Part shown: positions 1 through 11,734 of the stretch, in pieces
How the letters are laid out: every line of letters begins with the position of its first letter
Numbering within the stretch: position 1 is the first letter of the stretch
NCBI GenBank assembly: GCA_963513935.1
Contig: OY740774.1
Location: 25,625,949-25,689,948, forward strand
Direction: 5' to 3'
Source: Aphrophora alni
Lineage: Eukaryota; Arthropoda; Insecta; Hemiptera; Aphrophoridae
Length of the DNA stretch: 64,000 nt
Program-made: the position numbers and the translations under genes
Notes under the pieces: model-generated
What the model saw: only the letters and a program-made list of their open reading frames with translations
What the model was told of the DNA's origin: nothing
Database searches by the model: none

Positions 1-2440
1 ACTGTTACAGTGCTCGTTATACTTGCAATTTAATTATAAAGTTATAATAGAAAGTGGTAAATTATGTGGTGTAGTTAACAAGAGTTTTCTCAAGCATGGT
101 GAGATAATTTGGGTTGCCCTGGAGGCGGCTCAATACTTCAGTTTATAATGAAACATCGTTAACAAGCAGAGCTCAACATTTTGTGTTACTGATTGGACAT
201 GTAGGCCTATATTTATCTGTTTATAACTTTTTATTTTGTCATGTACAAGTTTCGTGATGGGTCAAACTTTTGAAGTTTTTATGGAAATACCTATTTTTAA
301 GGTCTTTTGGTTCCATAAAAAACGGGGTTTGAAATGAATATTTTCGTCCATTCAGCGCTCTTTGCGTAATAGGGTGAATCATCAAACTTGGTATGTGGCT
401 ATATTTTGGTAATACAGTATCATAAGGTTCATTTTTCTTGAAATTATGGAGATACCTGAAATAAAAAAAAAAAAGAAAAGAAAATGAACATTGTTTAAAT
501 AAGACTTTGCATGTGTCATAAAAGTGCTGCCTTACCAGAAATCATATTTGATTAAATTCATGCTTTAATAGTGGTAAGGAATGTTTATATATATATATAT
601 ATATATATTTTTTAATTTTTTGTAAATATTCCTAAACTGTTAATTTATATGGCCTGTATGTAAAACCAAGGACATTTACAATTTCATCGCATGTCTGTCC
701 TTTACAATATCCCACATATAGGAAAAATATATCTGAAACAAAAAATGACCTTGGACTAGTTTAGGGGTCAAAACTATTGAGTTGCATGTTTTTTATATTT
801 TAGTGTGGGGTCTTAAATAAAACTAGACGTTATTCTGATTACGAATATGCATGTTTACTTGATGATAAAATTAATATGTTGGCGCTAGGCCAAATTTAAA
901 ATGTCAAATATCTAAATTGAACATGGCAGGACTTATAAATCTAAAAATAAATAAATTGTATTAAAATTTAAATTGCAGAAATTTTATATTATAGATTATT
1001 GTATGACAAATACAGCTTAATTTAATCACACAATGAGAAATGAGTAGCGTTTAAGTTGTAAAAACAGTTTTTGTAAGATGTGAGACACAATAGCCATTAA
1101 AAGATGGATTCCATTGTCATTGATTTCTTTTTATTAGGTTCCGTAGGACCCTTATAAATTCACACCCGTGTCTGTATAATTTTAACTGTTGCTTATAAGA
1201 CTTTGACTTTATATAAATAACTGTCCCTATATGTCTTTAGCACATGTTTGACCCTTTTATTTTACTTAAGATTTTTAATATGAATTTTAGGTCATTAATT
1301 TTTACATTTTACTATTATTTGAACGAAATCGGTAGACCCCCATTTATAACAGCTCCGTGGCTGAATTTATTTAAGAACAAAAACTCACGAATTTTTTAAG
1401 AGATGGCGACCAATACGTTTTGTTTGGTTCCTTAGATACTACATTTGATCAAAATCGTTATAGAACGGATAATTTTGTTGTTTTATCTTGTGGCAGCTCC
1501 AGCTAAATTTTGTGTTACCGAAAAAATGATTAAACTCTCCATGATATGAGCAAAATATCCCTACATACCAAATTATATATATGAAAATCGTTTTACACAT
1601 TTGGGCTGGGGAAAACTGCAAAACCAAAAGACTTTTTCACACTTTTCATGACGAAAACTATTTTTTTTGACTAAAGAGACCTTATAACGGATATATCGGC
1701 AAAAAAATCGACATCAATATTTTGACCCATCTCATAACTTTCTATAGGCCTACACTACGTCTATGTTTGATTAAACGTTTGATAATGAATAACCATAATC
1801 TATAACAGAATCTCTGGTTAAAATAGTGATCCAACTGCTAATAACAATAAATCTTATCTTAGAATATGTACAATCCTGACACAAATATTCATGCTTAAAA
1901 CTTTTACCAAGGTTCGCTGTAAACGGATTTCCCTTTCCTTTCTTGTCATGAAAACTTTATTACCACATAACTTACACAATCTACGCAGAGTTCCTTATTC
2001 CACAACATTGCCTTCTCGTAAATTGTTTTAGACATTTCCTAGCAAGGATGTTTATAAATTAATTCGAAAGTTTTACTTGTGTTTTACGTTTTTAACAACA
2101 ATTTTTATTTTCACACATATACGTATTACAAAGAAAGTTAAATTTTGGTTTAAATAAATTATTGAAGTTTTCGAGAACTTATCAATTAGGTTCTTTGTTT
2201 TTTGAAATGTTTGTCGGTCATCTGTGGAATTCTCTTCAGCCAAAATTAAAGGATTGACGAATTTAGGCTGAAGGTATATTTTAACCACATCTCAAGGCGG
2301 GTTTCCCCTCTTCATTTTTGTAAAAACACAAAATTTGGAAATAGTTGCTATGAGACCAAGATTGAAAAATATAATCCAACGATTTTTGGTCATTTTATGG
2401 AATAAAATTTGAAAGCACAGACTCACAAATAGTTGATTTA
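1..2440. other. AT-rich DNA with no recognisable gene
   Basis: I see no coding exon, RNA gene or transposase relic in this stretch. The short open frames at 1439-1627 and 2073-2288 (both minus) have no recognisable motif and AT-driven composition. It contains a short A-rich run near 460-485 and the TA microsatellite listed separately. Confidence 0.6.
586..609. repeat. (TA)n microsatellite
   Basis: About twelve TA units in an AT-rich flank; seen directly. Confidence 0.9.
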
Positions 2441-2444
2441 TTTA

Positions 2445-2485
2445 TTAAAACGTGTTTCAACGACAAAGTCTCCATATTCAGTGAT
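2445..2485 (-). ncRNA. Decayed hammerhead-like motif (PLE-tail type)
   Basis: On the minus strand a box aligned to CTGATGA reads CTGAATA, followed by a short potential stem and GTTGAAACACG. The same layout, with closely related flanks (GTCGTTGAAACRCGTTT), occurs at 57.85-57.90 kb. The core is mutated, so a catalytic RNA is not expected. No coding relic adjoins it. Probably an old Penelope-like terminal fragment; the call rests on resemblance to the better copies in this window. Confidence 0.35.
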
Positions 2486-2974
2486 GTATGAGCAATGATA
2501 ACTAACCTAATATACCCAACCATAAACTTTACAATACAAATTTAAAAAAGAAAATTTTTCACTTTTGAATATAAATGTGTAAAATAATAGTTTATCGTTT
2601 AGTGTCTACAGATATATATCACCTAGCCTACACACATACACAGTCAGCTTAATATTAGACATCACTACAGACACCTAATAATGTCATACCCACAGATTAC
2701 ACTCCATCTGTGTCTAGTCCTACCTATTGCACTGATAAACTAGCTTCAGTTATTTCCACCAATTTTGATTAAATTTTTATTTTAAAACCATATATATATT
2801 ATATGTACCGGGTGATTATAAAGTCCCTTCCCCCCTACCTTTTTTCTACAATTTATATTTAAAGTGTTTACAATTGTACCATACATTACATAGGTGGAAA
2901 CTCTAACTTTTGAGGTATTCTAAAATATTGGTAGTTACCTGAACTCTAAGATATAGTCAACTTCCGAATTCTTT

Positions 2975-3152
2975 ATGAGAAGATAGTCATGCGACATGTC
3001 GATTAACACTGCCTTTCCCCCCTGAAAATAATGGTGCAATTACAAAGGGTTGTATAGTTTTCAAGAAATCAGTACGTCAAAGATGTACGATTCGACTTAT
3101 AAGTTGGAAAAAAGGCAGTGTTAATCGACATGTTGCATGACTATCTTCTCAT
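2975..3152. repeat. 42-bp inverted repeat with ~94-bp loop
   Basis: Arms 2975-3016 and 3111-3152 are complementary with about one or two mismatches by eye (AGATAGTCATG...GGCAGTGTTAATC on the opposite arm). Such arms would fold into a stable hairpin. A motif CGGGTGATTATAAAGTCCC at 2809-2827 resembles ends of insect DNA transposons, so this may be the inside of a decayed MITE. I see no matching outer right end. Confidence 0.7.
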
Positions 3153-3592
3153 TACAACTTTTTGTAAGGTTTGGAGTGAGTGTACCTGAAGGCGACAACA
3201 GCAAAAGTCTAAATCCGCCCTTCCATTCAAGTCACCACATGACCTGGAGTCCTTAGATGTGGTTCTGTGTAATAAAGGTTGCCTCTCTAAACAAGAAAGA
3301 CCTTTGAAGTGAACATATCCTATTTAACTTTCCTTTGCAAGGAAAATAAATGAATGCTTTATTTACGAAACAGAAAAATTAACATTAACACAAATTATAA
3401 ATGAATAAATAAACAAACTACTGAAGTTTAACTATGAGTTATAAAAGGTAAAATTGAAAGGTATTCATAAAAATTCTTAATATTTATTAAAATTTTTACA
3501 TCATAAATAAATTAAAACCTTTGATTTCACAGTGTCTATTTACATTAAAGAAGCATTATAGACTGTCACCACCAGGGGCTCACTATAGTAAG

Positions 3593-3830
3593 GGATTGAC
3601 AATTACGAAGGACTTAGCTGCATCTACATTTTTGTCTGTAGTATTGGGATAGATCCCTTGCTTTCATAATTTTTATCAAACCTCTCTTAACCAACTCTTG
3701 TTCTTTTCCGACCTGATGCTATTAGAGTAATCGAGAGGTAGGACTATTTTTTTCGTGATCTTATTATTTTTTTAAAAGGTGATAATGACCAAGAGGTTTT
3801 ACACGTTTAAACAACAAGAAAAAAATATAA
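3593..3830 (+). repeat. Dispersed repeat family A, copy 1
   Basis: Near full-length copy of a ~200-240-bp repeat found 13 times here. Family landmarks in order: TAGCTGGATCTACACC, a GGGTTAGATCCCTCTCTTT box, CAACTCTTGTTCTTTTCCG, GACGCTATTAGAGTACTCGA, a T-rich stretch, and AAGGTTTTTCGCCTTTAAAC ending in ACAACAAG. This copy keeps all of them with substitutions. No coding capacity, TIR or poly-A tail is seen. A very degenerate tRNA-like promoter is possible but unproven. Confidence 0.8.
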
Positions 3831-6721
3831 CACTGTCCCCAGTTGTTTTTCTTTCAGTTATTTACTAAGTTATTTATTTTCTCTCTTTAAACTTACACAT
3901 CTATCAGAAGAATGTACTGAAATAAATTAAATAAGACCTTACAGAGATGTAGATTATCATAATAATTTACTCAACAATCCATCTGTAATTGGATTTTAAT
4001 AATTAAATTCCAGAATCAAATCCCACCTATATCGCCGAACCACTCGATATATCAGTTGAGCTGTACCCAATCCCAAATTATCCAAAAATTGTATAATATT
4101 AATCTCAAGAAGTTAAATCATAAAAGAAAAGTCATAACCCTCATTTTTAAATATAACACGAGTAATTGTAATTTTAATTTTTTAACCATGAATAAAATTT
4201 TAATCCTTAAAAAGTGCAAAGCTAAAATATGAGTTACAGCTCATTTAAAATAAAATAAAAACAAATTATATATTCCCAAAGTTTTTTTTCGTTATTTTGA
4301 ATTCTTAGATCATATAAATTGTATATATAAAAAGATACAACTGATTTTAATTTGTTTAAAGTTTATTTAAAAATTTAAAAAACCAAAACATTCTTTACGA
4401 AATTTACAATTTACTACTCCTATTTTGAGGGGAAAAAATGTAATTTTCATCATGAAATAATATTACTAGTGAAAAGAAGAGAAAAATGAAAGATTTAAAT
4501 CTTTTATTTTGTATTACAATAGACAGATAATACTCACGATTGTGAATAGAGTTACGACAAATTATTTTCTGATATAAAATTAAAGTTCAATACAAAATTC
4601 CTTTCCGACGTTGAAAGGAAATTTAATGAAGTTTTAGCTAAAGCAATTACAGTAACAGCAGATTTATAATTCTATTAACTACAGACAAAGTAGAAATTGT
4701 AACATAATTTGACGTCTTTGTCGTAATTAGAGCAGAAGTAAAGAGCTAAAACACTTCATTATCAATTTTGCTCTAAATGTTCTTGAGATTAGGATTAAAT
4801 TAAGTGTAGGTCTATTCAACATGGAAACTGGTTCACAGCATAATATTTTTTTTGGGTGTTTGTTGTGCATATCGTCAGCTGGCTGGCGATCTTGACTTTG
4901 AGGTTAATATGTACATCATCAATCTGTACAAAGTTGAGGTCCAAGTAAATTTAACACAAAAATAATTAAACTGACCTTGAAGAACACAAGAAGGAAAGCT
5001 GTCAAGAGAAATATGTGTGAACCATAACTGTAAATCAGGAGAATTTGTAATATTCATTACAAACCAGAGCGGAGATCAAACCAATAATTAATTATGGAGG
5101 AGATGAAATCAAAGTCCAAGTGAGAGAATGAACAAGCAAGGAAATTTGTATTGTTATTATTATTAATTTTTGACATGCACAATGTCTTTTTATTAGTCAT
5201 CAGACACAACAATACACATATTTCAGCGCTCAGGAAGTTCCTAAATTCCAGATGATTAGAATTTTTTTAACTGCATGTTGATACTTCTTACAGCGTCAAA
5301 ATCCTTCTTTTGGAGTTGAATTTCGTCACTTCTTTAAATTCTTTAAACCCCAAAAAAAAGAAAATTCATTGGTCCTTAATCTGATCTACAAAAAGGATGA
5401 GATAGGATTGTCCACCTGAATTTTCGTAACATTTTTATCTTTAAAATGATAGTATGAAGGCGACGATTGTCCTAAAGAAAAACTGCTTGTCGGAAAATTC
5501 TCCTCTTGGAATGGAATGAATAGCTGGCTTCATTTTCTCTTTTTTTAAATAGTGGAATAGTACTTGTCAGTGACAGTTCTCTGTTATAAAGAATTCACTG
5601 TGAAACCCAAAAGAAAGCAATTGTTAACTCGTGCCAGGGTCATTTTACAGACTAGTAACATGTTATGTTGTGGTTTAATTTTTGTTTGTTAATTTGTATT
5701 TGTCTTGGTATTGTTTTTGTTTTGTGTAATTTGTTAGTATAAAGGTGGAGCATCTTCATGCTGAATTTTCTGAAGGCGTTAATGACCGGAATGGTTTTTC
5801 GCCTTAAGACTCCAAAAAAAAAATTAAAATCTGTTGTCTATGCAGCCCAAACGCTTGGACCGATTTTAATCAAATTAATCAAAATTTTGATATTCTTAAA
5901 ACGACTAACAGTTTTGATATTTTGCTCAAGGAGTAGCCTCTAATGACGTAAACAAAACAAATTGGATGTAATTTCTCAAAGATATCCGAACAAAATAAAA
6001 CAAGAAATAGGTTATTTTACCTAACATACGTAATTTTAAAAATGAACTCTACAAATTACGTTTAAAATTTAGTGTAAATGTAAAATTAAGTTGAATGCAA
6101 ATTACTAAAATTACATTTTTGTTGACGGTTAGTTATGGTTCATTTTTATTTGGTTTTAGATGGGTAAGTGACAAAGTTTGTGCAATGGTTTTTCATCATT
6201 TAGTTATATAGAAACTATATTTAAAACATTTAAAAATTACACATATACAAAAACTCTCATTGTTACATTGTTAAACTGCCTTGTCACAAATCACTACCAA
6301 CGTTTCTCTCTACTGATCCGTAATTTGTCCGTTAACGTTGGAATTTATGTTAGATTTAAAGTCTATTTACACTTTACGTTGAAACTCTTAAAAGCTCTTC
6401 TTCCACGTCTTTCCTTGTAACAGGATGATTTAATTCCACTTTCCTTGGTTTGTGTTTGCAGTGGGGATTGCTTTTTCACACTGTCAATACTGGCGGGATA
6501 ACAACGAAAGAAAAGAATTGTATTGCAGTCTTGACTCTGTGTATTTTAATTAATTGTAGTGTTAGGCTTCTGTTATAACTGGTTTAAAGTATTTAAAACT
6601 GATTTGGAAGGTAAATAAAATTGAATTTGGAAAGTAATTAAAACTGATTTGGAAAGTAATAAAAGTAATTTATCTATAAACTGATTTCATGAACAACTAA
6701 ACATTTATCCTTCACTTTAAG
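3831..6721. other. AT-rich DNA with no recognisable gene
   Basis: Nothing supportable. The small open frames at 4875-5057 (minus), 5758-5943 and 6178-6420 (plus) show no domain, no splice-supported extension and composition like their flanks. Confidence 0.6.
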
Positions 6722-6966
6722 AAAAACAAGTTTGTGGACGCTATAATGATCCTTCCCCAGCCCATTATTAATGAAATACAAGGAGATCTTCTAAAATGTA
6801 TCCAAAAATGGTTTTCTTCAGGCTTGTAGGAAATGTTAAAATGTATTGGTAGATCGAAGGTCTTATTGAGTAGGGTAAGTTTGCTTAAACTGGTTTTATT
6901 GTGTATATCTCTACTTTCTTGTCGTCGGCTAGGCCCTGAAGGACCTCTTAGATGTGTTTATATTAA
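6722..6966 (+). repeat. Family B repeat, left part (split by piggyBac)
   Basis: Aligns by eye with 23770-24050. Shared blocks include GTGTATATC, TTCTTG-CGTCGG and the junction TAGATGTGT...ATATTAA. The repeat is interrupted exactly at a TTAA by the piggyBac element and resumes at 11124. Identity of the family is unknown; it is non-coding as far as I can see. Confidence 0.75.
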
Positions 6967-6976
6967 CCCTGGGGTC

Positions 6977-6999
6977 GGGGCGCCAAGTCTCACAGACCC
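6977..6999 (-). repeat. piggyBac subterminal repeat 1
   Basis: GGGGCGCCAAGTCTCACAGA... just inside the left TIR; inverted relative to the three other copies. In related elements such motifs are often transposase-binding sites (inference). Confidence 0.8.
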
Positions 7000-7132
7000 G
7001 GAATAGGGAAATTTTGGTGCAACGGTTGGTAGAACTGCCCCTGAAACCTACCGCTTTGTCTAGCTGTCTCTTTTTATGTCCCAGTCAAGGTCGAGTTGTC
7101 GCCGCTGTCGCTTGTGCGTGTATTTACGATTC

Positions 7133-7155
7133 GGGTCTGACAGACTTGGTGCCCC
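7133..7155 (+). repeat. piggyBac subterminal repeat 2
   Basis: GGGTCTGACAGACTTGGTGC followed by CCC; same unit as copies 1, 3 and 4. Confidence 0.8.
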
Positions 7156-7175
7156 GGCTCGTGTTACTGTAGTTT

Positions 7176-7198
7176 GGGTCTAACAGACTAAGCGCCCC
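7176..7198 (+). repeat. piggyBac subterminal repeat 3
   Basis: GGGTCTAACAGACTAAGCGC followed by CCC; 43 bp downstream of copy 2 in the same direction. Confidence 0.8.
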
Positions 7199-7342
7199 GG
7201 TTTGTGTACATAATTTTTTATTTCATATTAAATGAAATCTTGGTTTTTATAGTTTTTTGCATTTATAAATAAGTTTATTTTCTTGTTGGAAGTGTGACTA
7301 GTTTATAGGCTATATAGAATAAGTGTTTGACCTCCAAGAACA

Positions 7343-9055
7343 ATGGCTAGTGTTCCTTAAGAAGACTACATTCGCCAACTACTAGATGAAAGCTTTCATT
7401 CAGAGACTGATTTAGATGTTGCCAATGACACCCCAGACGAGGATGAAGAGGACCAAGTAGATACCGATACAGAACAAGAAGGGGAGGATGATAGACAAGA
7501 AGCTGATATTAACCAGCCTCAGCTACAAGCTCAACCCTTACCAGGTATGCCTTGTTATTCTGGTAAAGATAAAACTACGAAATGGAAGATTCACTGTAAC
7601 CGACCAAGAAATGTTAGGACCCCTAGACAAAATATAGTGCTTCATTTACCAGGTGTTAATCATTGTGGCAAACAGGCCAAACTTCCTATTGATTGTTGGA
7701 GCTTATTTTTTGATGAAGAAATGCTCAATATTATTGTTACAAACACTAACTCGCACATTGAAGAAATAGCAAGAACTTACTCAAGACAAAGAAGAGGCAA
7801 GCTTACAGATATTGTAGAGATAAAACTGTCTTTGGGATTCTGTATCTAGCTGGGCTTCTAAAAAGTAGCTGCTTGAATACCAAAGAACTTTGGTCAAGAG
7901 ATGGTTGTGGAGTGGAAAGATGTTGGTTAACTATGTCAGAGGATCGTTTTTCTTTTCTCTTACGACACCTGCGCTTTGACAGGGCAGACACAAGGTTGGC
8001 CAGGAAGGAACTAGACAAGTTTACACCTATTCGAGAAATATTTCAAATATTTACCAACAACTGCAGGAAGTGTTATAGTGTAAGTGAGTTTACTACAGTA
8101 GACGAGATGCTTTTGGCCTTCCGTGGAAGATGTTCCTTCCACCAATGTATGCCCCAAAAACCTAACAAGTATGGGTTAAAAGTATATGCATTGGTTGATG
8201 GTTGATGCAAAAACTCATTACATGTTGAACTGGGAGCCATATGTGGTTCGACAACCTGAAGGACCGTTTCGTCAATCCAACAGCCAATTGGATTTAGTAA
8301 CGAGACTGATTGAACCCATTTCTGGTACTGGTAGAAATGTGACAAAAGATAATTTTTTCTCGTCGTTTCCTCTTATACAATGTTTGAAGAAAGATCACCG
8401 GCTTAGGATGGTTGGAACTGTTTGTCAACACAAATCAACGTCCCATAAATTCAAGTATGTTTGGATTTCAAGATGACGTAACAATTGTCTCTTACATTCC
8501 ATAAAAAACAAAAATGTACTTCTTGCTTCAAGCATGCATTTTGATGATGCTATTGATGAGACTACTGGTGATTCTACAAAACCAGAAATCATTACATTCT
8601 ACAATTCAACCAAAGGGGGGATTGATACGCTCAATCAGTAGTGTGCTACGTACGACGTAGCAAGGAACACGAGAAGATGGCCTATGGTTATATTCTACTC
8701 CTTATTGAATGTGGCAGGGGTAAATTCACAGATAATTTACATTGCTAACAATCCAACTACAACCTGCAATAGAAGGGAATTTCTAAAAGAACTGGCATTG
8801 AGCCTAACGTCTGAAGAACTTCAGCAAAGATCTTTACTGACCAACATCAATCCTGAGATCCGCCTTAGAAGACAAGAGGTTGCTGGCACTTCAACAAGAG
8901 CAGAACAGGCTCACCAATTCCCACCAGGTACCAGGAGAAGGTGCTTCTTTTGTAAAAAGGACAGTAAAACAAAGTATAGTTGCAAATACTGCCGTAAATT
9001 CATATGTCTAGGCCATGCACAGTACGTATGCCCGGATTGTACAAACACTGAATAG
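7343..9055 (+). pseudogene. piggyBac transposase pseudogene
   Basis: A piggyBac transposase would cut and paste the element at TTAA with a DDD RNase-H-like nuclease. The reading starts at ATG 7343 with an acidic N-terminus. It meets a TAA at 7358-7360, continues open to about 7826, shifts frame (7873-8205), shifts again near 8195 after a GATGGTT duplication (8186-8476), shifts near 8470, and has a TAG at 8639-8641. All three catalytic aspartates are still visible: VDAKTHYM (~8200), TKDNFFSS (~8344) and GGIDTLNQ (~8620). The C-terminal cysteine-rich domain (CFFCKK...CKYC...CLGH...CPDC, 8939-9045) is intact. At ~570 codons it has normal family length. Two stops and three frameshifts make it dead in cis. 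Confidence 0.92.
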
Positions 9056-9386
9056 GGCATTTTCTAACTTAACAAAAGTTCAAATTGTTTTGTTAAAAAA
9101 AAGAGTTCTCAGTAGATTTTGTGTCTTACTACATGATACTTTTTCACTGTATAGTTAACTATTGATTTAAAATTCTTGATACTTAGTAATATATTTTATT
9201 TCAAAAGATAAAATATGTTGAGATAAATATGTACCATTTTTAATAATTTGTAAATAAACATCTTAAAAATTAATTTTTATTTTAATAAGTGTCCTATTAC
9301 CTTCCCGTAGAATCTAAATTACCTATAAAATAAATTAAAACAACTCCAAGGTTATTTTCTGTCCTTTAAAAACAAATTAACTAAAT

Positions 9387-9411
9387 GGGTCTATCAGACT
9401 TGGCGCGCCCC
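9387..9411 (+). repeat. piggyBac subterminal repeat 4
   Basis: GGGTCTATCAGACTTGGCGC followed by GCCCC. It lies 1.7 kb from the right terminus, unlike the left copies, which sit within 230 bp of theirs. Confidence 0.75.
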
Positions 9412-11123
9412 ATGTAACACTGAAAAAAGGTTGATCCAATTTGAATAATAAGAAATAACCGGGAATCGAGATAGTTGAATAGAAGGGGATAGAACGTGAG
9501 TCAAAAATGTGACTTATGTCTTTTAAAGTTAAAATAAAGTAAATTCAATCATTATAGATTTCCAAACACAAATAAATAATAATGTATAGGTTTTAAGAAA
9601 ATTTAGTTATAAGAAACTTAATAATTTTGCGTGTGAATAAATTTGTAAAAAGGACTACAGTAGTTATTATTCGCGTAGTACTGAACAGAACTTTCGATGA
9701 AACATAACGCTGATGTGGCGAGATTTGAAAAAAAGTCCATTATACCGGAAGAGTGAACCCTGAGACTTTAACGGAAGGAACGATTTCACCATGAGGTGAA
9801 CAGTCGAGTAAGGAGCTTAGAGGAGTGAGGTTGTGTAAAAAGTCTTCGTCAGTAGATAACGGTTGAGTGATTTGACTTGTTTAAAACATAAAGAAACTTT
9901 ACAAAATGTAATACAAGTGTAAATAGAGTCTTAATTGACAGTCTAGTTGGGAGCCTTGAACAGAATAGTCGTATTTAAAATAGAAAAAACAGAAAACGTG
10001 GCGAAGATAAAAATGTGCTTTTTGAGTCTAGTTAGAAGTGTTAGAATGAACTGTTATATTGGGGAGTGACGATACATCTTTGTTGAGTTGAACATGTAAT
10101 TCAAAGACTTTAGTAGAAAGTACGGACATTATGTGATGCAATAAGTGGGCGTAGAACAATAGAAAATATAAAGAGTTTAATCATCAGTCGATTAGGGATA
10201 AGAGTGTGTTAAAAACTCTGTTTGAACTATTAATTTGGTTAGACGTTTCACGCGAATAGACAATTGACAATTAGCGAGTGCGTGACAATGTGGTAGACTA
10301 TTTAACAGATTTTCTTTTATAAACATTCGTGAAATGCAAATATAATTTCGCTACGGAGACGAGACGGCATCCTTAGGACGACAAGGAACACTTTAAGTTA
10401 TATGCAATGTGAATATGTTCTGGTAACTTGTGTTACATAACACACTATATTTACTCTGTTATTATATAGAAATTTATAATGTTTAGTATTTTGATTTTAT
10501 AATGTAAATTTGATTTGTAAAAGATAGTAATTTCTTTTTATGTACATGACTAATAAATGTCTAATGACACATTTATCCTTATTCAAGGAACGTACAATTC
10601 ATACTAAAAGAAAAGTAAATGCTTTCAATTTGTTTTTATTCATAAATTCAATCAATTCAATTTTTGTTGCAACATAAAGTCAATTTTAAATTCATGGAAA
10701 AATAAATCAGTTCTCCTTCTGAGAAAATAAAAATAAAATAATTTAACTAAGATAATAATTATATTTATTTTCATGATATGTCTCTATAACATGTTGATGT
10801 ATAAAAAATAACTTGTCTTTAATAAATTTATGTAAAATTTCAGCATACAAAAGAGTTCTTCATTTGAAAACCTTAGAATCACTGTGCAGTACATTTTTAA
10901 AAGAATTCATGCCCTGAGATTCAAATATTAACTTCTTTTCTTTTTTCAAAATTGGTAAGGGGAAGCTACCTGACGCCCATTAGCTGAGCAATAACTTTAA
11001 AATCATTAAAATTATAAGTAAAATAAAATAAAATTCATAAATTCATTTTTTGTAATAAAGTAATATTTTAAATAAAACCCGAAAAAGGTGTTATTTATAT
11101 TTTTATTACACCCGGCCCCAGGG

Positions 11124-11290
11124 TTAAAAAGTCTTCACTCGCTTTGGTTGTGATAGTGTCTCGGCAGTGCGGGCCTCCATGACGGAGCCTCCATTCGCTA
11201 CGCTCATGTGGGTGACTCGTGCTTACCGGATCTCGTAACTTATACGAATATCACATTTTCTTTGGAAATCATGGTCATAATTTTTTAATT
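11124..11290 (+). repeat. Family B repeat, right part
   Basis: Continues family B after the piggyBac: AAAAAGTCTTCACTCG here versus AAAAAAGTCTTCATTCG at 24.05 kb, then GGATCTCGTAA...ATCACATTTTCTT in both. This copy has about 70 extra bases (around 11150-11215) absent from the other. Confidence 0.75.
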
Positions 11291-11371
11291 AATTAAAAAA
11301 AAAATTAATAGAGTATATGATAATCTCTTTTTTATTCATCATATTTTAATAATTTCATTATCTAGTCTTAG

Positions 11372-11545
11372 GTTAGAACCTTCTCTATCATCTTTCTTAT
11401 CAGGTCTTTCTTGACCAATTCTTGTTCTCTTCTGACTGATTCTATTAGAGTATGAGAGCTAGGAATCTTTATTTCAGGCTCTTTTTGAAAGCTGTTGTTG
11501 ACAGCAAGATTTTTGTCAGTAAACCGCAAAAAAAGAAGAATATGT
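11372..11545 (+). repeat. Dispersed repeat family A, copy 2
   Basis: Contains CTTATCAGGTCTTTCTTGACC, TTCTTGTTCTCTTC and CTATTAGAGTATGAGAGCTA, in family order. Lies just downstream of family B. Confidence 0.75.
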
Positions 11546-11734
11546 ATAGGCTTCTATTACATAAAAAAAGGAGTTGTTTTTAAATTCATAGACTAAACAC
11601 GAAGTTAATAATGTTGTTTTATTACCCTCTTGATATCAAATGAATTTTGTCTAAAACATTTTTAATCAAAGCTTAGTATTTTAGAAATATGCTTTGTTTG
11701 AATTTAAATGATGCACCCTTTAAATAAATGAATA

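Larger units (their letters stand above)
6967..11123 (+). mobile_element. piggyBac-superfamily DNA transposon, ~4.16 kb, inactive
   Basis: The left end reads CCCTGGGGTCGGG directly after TTAA (6963-6966). The right end, read inward, is CCCTGGGGCCGGG directly before TTAA (11124-11127). A CCCT-type terminus with TTAA duplication is diagnostic of piggyBac. The flanks join to reproduce the uninterrupted repeat at 23.77-24.15 kb, independently confirming both borders. It carries a broken transposase gene (7343-9055). Four ~23-bp subterminal repeats (GGGTCT-ACAGACTTGGCGCCCC type) lie at 6977-6999, 7133-7155, 7176-7198 and 9387-9411. The ~1.7 kb between 9412 and 11123 is long for a piggyBac 3' region and might include another insertion; I recognise nothing in it. 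Confidence 0.92.
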
